Source: CAZEDU01 sp964511185 (lineage in GTDB: Bacteria > Myxococcota > Myxococcia > Myxococcales > Myxococcaceae). From it: 27,871 nt of DNA. Under the pieces are notes generated by a model. That model worked only from the letters and a program-made list of their open reading frames with translations, did not search any database and was not told the DNA's origin. Below are positions 26,096-27,871 of this stretch, piece by piece. A program made the translations under genes and the position numbers. Numbering within the stretch: the stretch's first letter is position 1; every line of letters begins with the position of its first letter. The stretch spans positions 1 to 27,871 of the forward strand of contig CAZEDU010000068.1 of NCBI GenBank assembly GCA_964511185.1, written 5' to 3'.

Positions 26096-26656
26096 ATGCT
26101 CACTCGTCGCACGGTCATCCGACGCGGGCTCTTGGGCGGCGCGCTCCTCGCGCTCGGCGGAGCGGGGTTCTTTGCCTCGCGCGCGAGCCGCAAGGTGCCG
26201 CTGCCGCCCGAAGGGCTGGTGACGTTCGACGAGGTCGAGTACGCCGTCATCGCCGCCATCGCGGCGCGGCTGATTCCGCCGCGGGAAGGCTTTCCGTCCG
26301 TCGACGGGGTGCGGGTCGCCTTCAACGCCGACCGCGTCCTGGCCCGCGCCGACGCATCGGTGCGCGCCGAGCTCAAGCAGCTCATCGGGTTGTTCGAGAA
26401 CGGCCTCACCTCGTTCCTCTTCGAGGGGAAAACGAAGCCGTTCACGCAGCTGCCGCCCGACGCGCAGGACGAGGTGCTGCGGGGATGGCAGACCAGCCGC
26501 GTCGCGCTGCGGCGCACCGGCTACGACGCGCTCCGGTCGCTCGTCTACGCGTCGTATTACGGCTCGCCGCTCACCTGGGCGGCCGTCGGCTACCCGGGGC
26601 CGCCGCAAGGCTTTCACGACCCGACCGCGCCGGCGTGGAAGGGAGAGGCTCGGTGA
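26096..26656 (+). CDS. Tat-exported gluconate 2-dehydrogenase subunit 3-like protein
   Basis: The 186-residue protein starts at ATG 26096 with a twin-arginine signal (TRRTVIRRGLLGG) and a hydrophobic Gly/Leu/Ala segment, so it should leave the cell folded, possibly with a partner bound. The mature region (FDEVEYAVIAAIAARLIPP, then a helical region with YDALRSLVYASYYG and TWAAVGYPGPPQGF) matches the small subunit 3 family of gluconate 2-dehydrogenase. In that complex the small Tat-signal subunit escorts the FAD subunit to the periplasm. The next gene is a GMC oxidoreductase overlapping by 4 nt (GTGA), as expected for a subunit pair. No cytochrome subunit is visible within the window. Confidence 0.87.
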   Translation: MLTRRTVIRRGLLGGALLALGGAGFFASRASRKVPLPPEGLVTFDEVEYAVIAAIAARLIPPREGFPSVDGVRVAFNADRVLARADASVRAELKQLIGLFENGLTSFLFEGKTKPFTQLPPDAQDEVLRGWQTSRVALRRTGYDALRSLVYASYYGSPLTWAAVGYPGPPQGFHDPTAPAWKGEAR

Positions 26657-27871
26657 GCGGACGCATTCACACCGGCGCCGACGTGGCAGAGGACCTGCAG
26701 CTCGACTGCGACGTGTGCATCGTCGGCTCGGGCGCGGGCGGCGGCTGGCTCGCGAAGGAGCTCACCGCGGCGGGGCTCGACGTGGTGATGCTGGAGGAGG
26801 GCGGCTACCACACGCGGCGCGACTTCGATCTGACCGAGGCGACGGCGTTCCCGATGCTGTACCAGGAGCTCGGGAACCGCGCGACCGACGACCTGTCCAT
26901 TCACATCTTGCAGGGCCGCAGCGTGGGCGGCGGCACGACGGTGAACTGGTGCTCGTCCTTCCGCACGCCGAAGCGAATCCTCGAGCGCTGGGCGTCGGAG
27001 CACGGCGTGCAGGGCCTGAGCGAGGCGGCGCTCGCGCCCCACTTCGACGCGGTGGAGGCGCGGCTGCACATCGAGGAGTGGCCGCTCGAGCGGATCAACC
27101 GCAACAACCGCTTGCTCTGGGATGGCTTGGGCAAGCTCGGCCACCACCGCGGCCTCATCAAGCGGAACGTGCAGCGGTGCGCCGACATCGGGTACTGCGG
27201 CCTGGGTTGCCCCATCGACGCGAAGCAGAGCGCGCTGGTCACGGTGATCCCCGACGCGGTCCGTCAGGGCCTGCGGCTGTACGCCGACGCCTCCGCCCGA
27301 CGGATTGAGTGGAGCGGCCGGCGCGCCACCGCGGTGCACGCGCGGATCAGCGGCCACGCGCTGGTGGTGCGGCCGAAGGTCGCGGTCGTGAGCGGCGGCG
27401 CGATCAACTCACCCGCGCTCCTGCTGCGCTCGGACTTGAACCACGCCGGCCGGGTGGGCATGCGCACGTTCCTGCATCCGGTGGTGGTGATGGCGGCGTT
27501 CTACGACGAGCCGGTCGAGGCGTACGCGGGCGCGCCGCAGTCGGTGTACTCGCATCAGTTCGTCGAGCGGGGAGAAGGGAGGATCGGCTTCTTCTTCGAG
27601 GTCGCGCCGGTGCACCCGCTGCTCGCGGCGACGGTGCTCACCGACTTTGGCGTCCCGCATCAGGACCGCATGGCGAAGCTGCCGCACGTGCAGGCCATCA
27701 TCGCGCTCACCATCGACGGGCTCTTGCCGGGCGATGAAGCGGGGACCGTGCGGTTGCGCAGCAAGCAGGAAGAGCGGCTGAGCATCGAGTATCCGCTCAA
27801 GCCGGAGAACTGGGAGGCGTTTCGCGTCGCCTGTCGCGAGATGGCGCGCGTGCAGCTCGCGGCGGGCGCCC
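26653..27871 (+). CDS. GMC-family FAD oxidoreductase (3' partial)
   Basis: The reading frame opens at GTG 26653, overlapping the TGA of the preceding gene, and stays open to the window edge (406 codons), so the C-terminus is missing. The N-terminus has DVCIVGSGAGGG (residues 20-31), the FAD dinucleotide-binding loop, then VVMLEEGG with the ribose-binding Glu. GRSVGGGTTVNWCSS is the second GMC signature, and a CxxxxxCxxxC cluster follows near RCADIGYCGLGC. GMC enzymes oxidise alcohols or sugars; together with the Tat-signal small subunit, a periplasmic gluconate- or sugar-dehydrogenase-like role is likely. This subunit has no Tat signal of its own, which suggests it hitch-hikes on the partner. 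The substrate cannot be deduced, and the catalytic His pair of the C-terminal domain lies beyond the window. Confidence 0.92.
   Translation, partial: MSGRIHTGADVAEDLQLDCDVCIVGSGAGGGWLAKELTAAGLDVVMLEEGGYHTRRDFDLTEATAFPMLYQELGNRATDDLSIHILQGRSVGGGTTVNWCSSFRTPKRILERWASEHGVQGLSEAALAPHFDAVEARLHIEEWPLERINRNNRLLWDGLGKLGHHRGLIKRNVQRCADIGYCGLGCPIDAKQSALVTVIPDAVRQGLRLYADASARRIEWSGRRATAVHARISGHALVVRPKVAVVSGGAINSPALLLRSDLNHAGRVGMRTFLHPVVVMAAFYDEPVEAYAGAPQSVYSHQFVERGEGRIGFFFEVAPVHPLLAATVLTDFGVPHQDRMAKLPHVQAIIALTIDGLLPGDEAGTVRLRSKQEERLSIEYPLKPENWEAFRVACREMARVQLAAGA

Noticed and set aside
26069..26097. TTGACC as a -35 for the Tat-signal gene
   Set aside because: With normal spacing the -10 would overlap the ATG at 26096, and no TATAAT-like hexamer is present.

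Overview
The window is GC-rich DNA, around 70 percent G+C by eye, with strong G/C bias at third codon positions and long antisense shadow ORFs. Two encoded proteins end in a Gly-Cys / hydrophobic segment / Arg-cluster tail of the MYXO-CTERM type, and one carries MopE-type Asp-rich metal-binding repeats. Together these point to a myxobacterium (Myxococcota), probably a draft or metagenome assembly, since 94 Ns interrupt one gene. I see no rRNA, tRNA, CRISPR array, prophage or insertion sequence.

Layout. 2-769: 3' end of a MopE-type surface protein. 770-3212: three tightly packed genes in which the two halves of an AtuA-like protein flank a DUF2652 (cyclase-like) gene. 3220-5368: two minus-strand genes, a possible ParB-fold protein and a GHL10-type glycoside hydrolase lipoprotein, separated by a hexanucleotide repeat inside an inverted repeat. 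5656-13049: an OmpA-family outer-membrane protein followed by a 1968-residue surface protein with DUF11-like domains, five Ig-like repeats, nine exact 267-bp Cys-rich repeats and a MYXO-CTERM tail, closed by a strong hairpin. 13321-14133: an unrecognised protein. 14242-18935 (minus): an outer-membrane barrel-like protein and a 1234-residue metzincin-type lipoprotein protease overlapping by 4 nt. 19056-20391: a hotdog thioesterase and a divergent EF-hand-like protein broken by the assembly gap. 20468-22723: a UvrD/PcrA helicase. 22735-23427: a Phd/YefM-RelE/ParE toxin-antitoxin pair. 23608-24771: adenosine deaminase. 24782-26011: GlgC. 26096-27871: a Tat-exported gluconate-dehydrogenase-subunit-3-like protein and a GMC oxidoreductase that runs off the window.

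How the genes work together. Much of the window concerns the cell envelope: an OmpA-like peptidoglycan-binding protein beside a giant modular adhesin-like protein; a barrel-like protein translationally coupled to a lipoprotein protease; a lipoprotein glycosidase; and a Tat-exported redox pair. The rest is housekeeping (helicase, adenosine deaminase, GlgC) plus a toxin-antitoxin pair. The best candidates for something little described are the OmpA/giant Cys-repeat protein locus, the barrel-metzincin unit, and the AtuA protein split around a cyclase-like gene. All functional statements are inferred from motifs read by eye.
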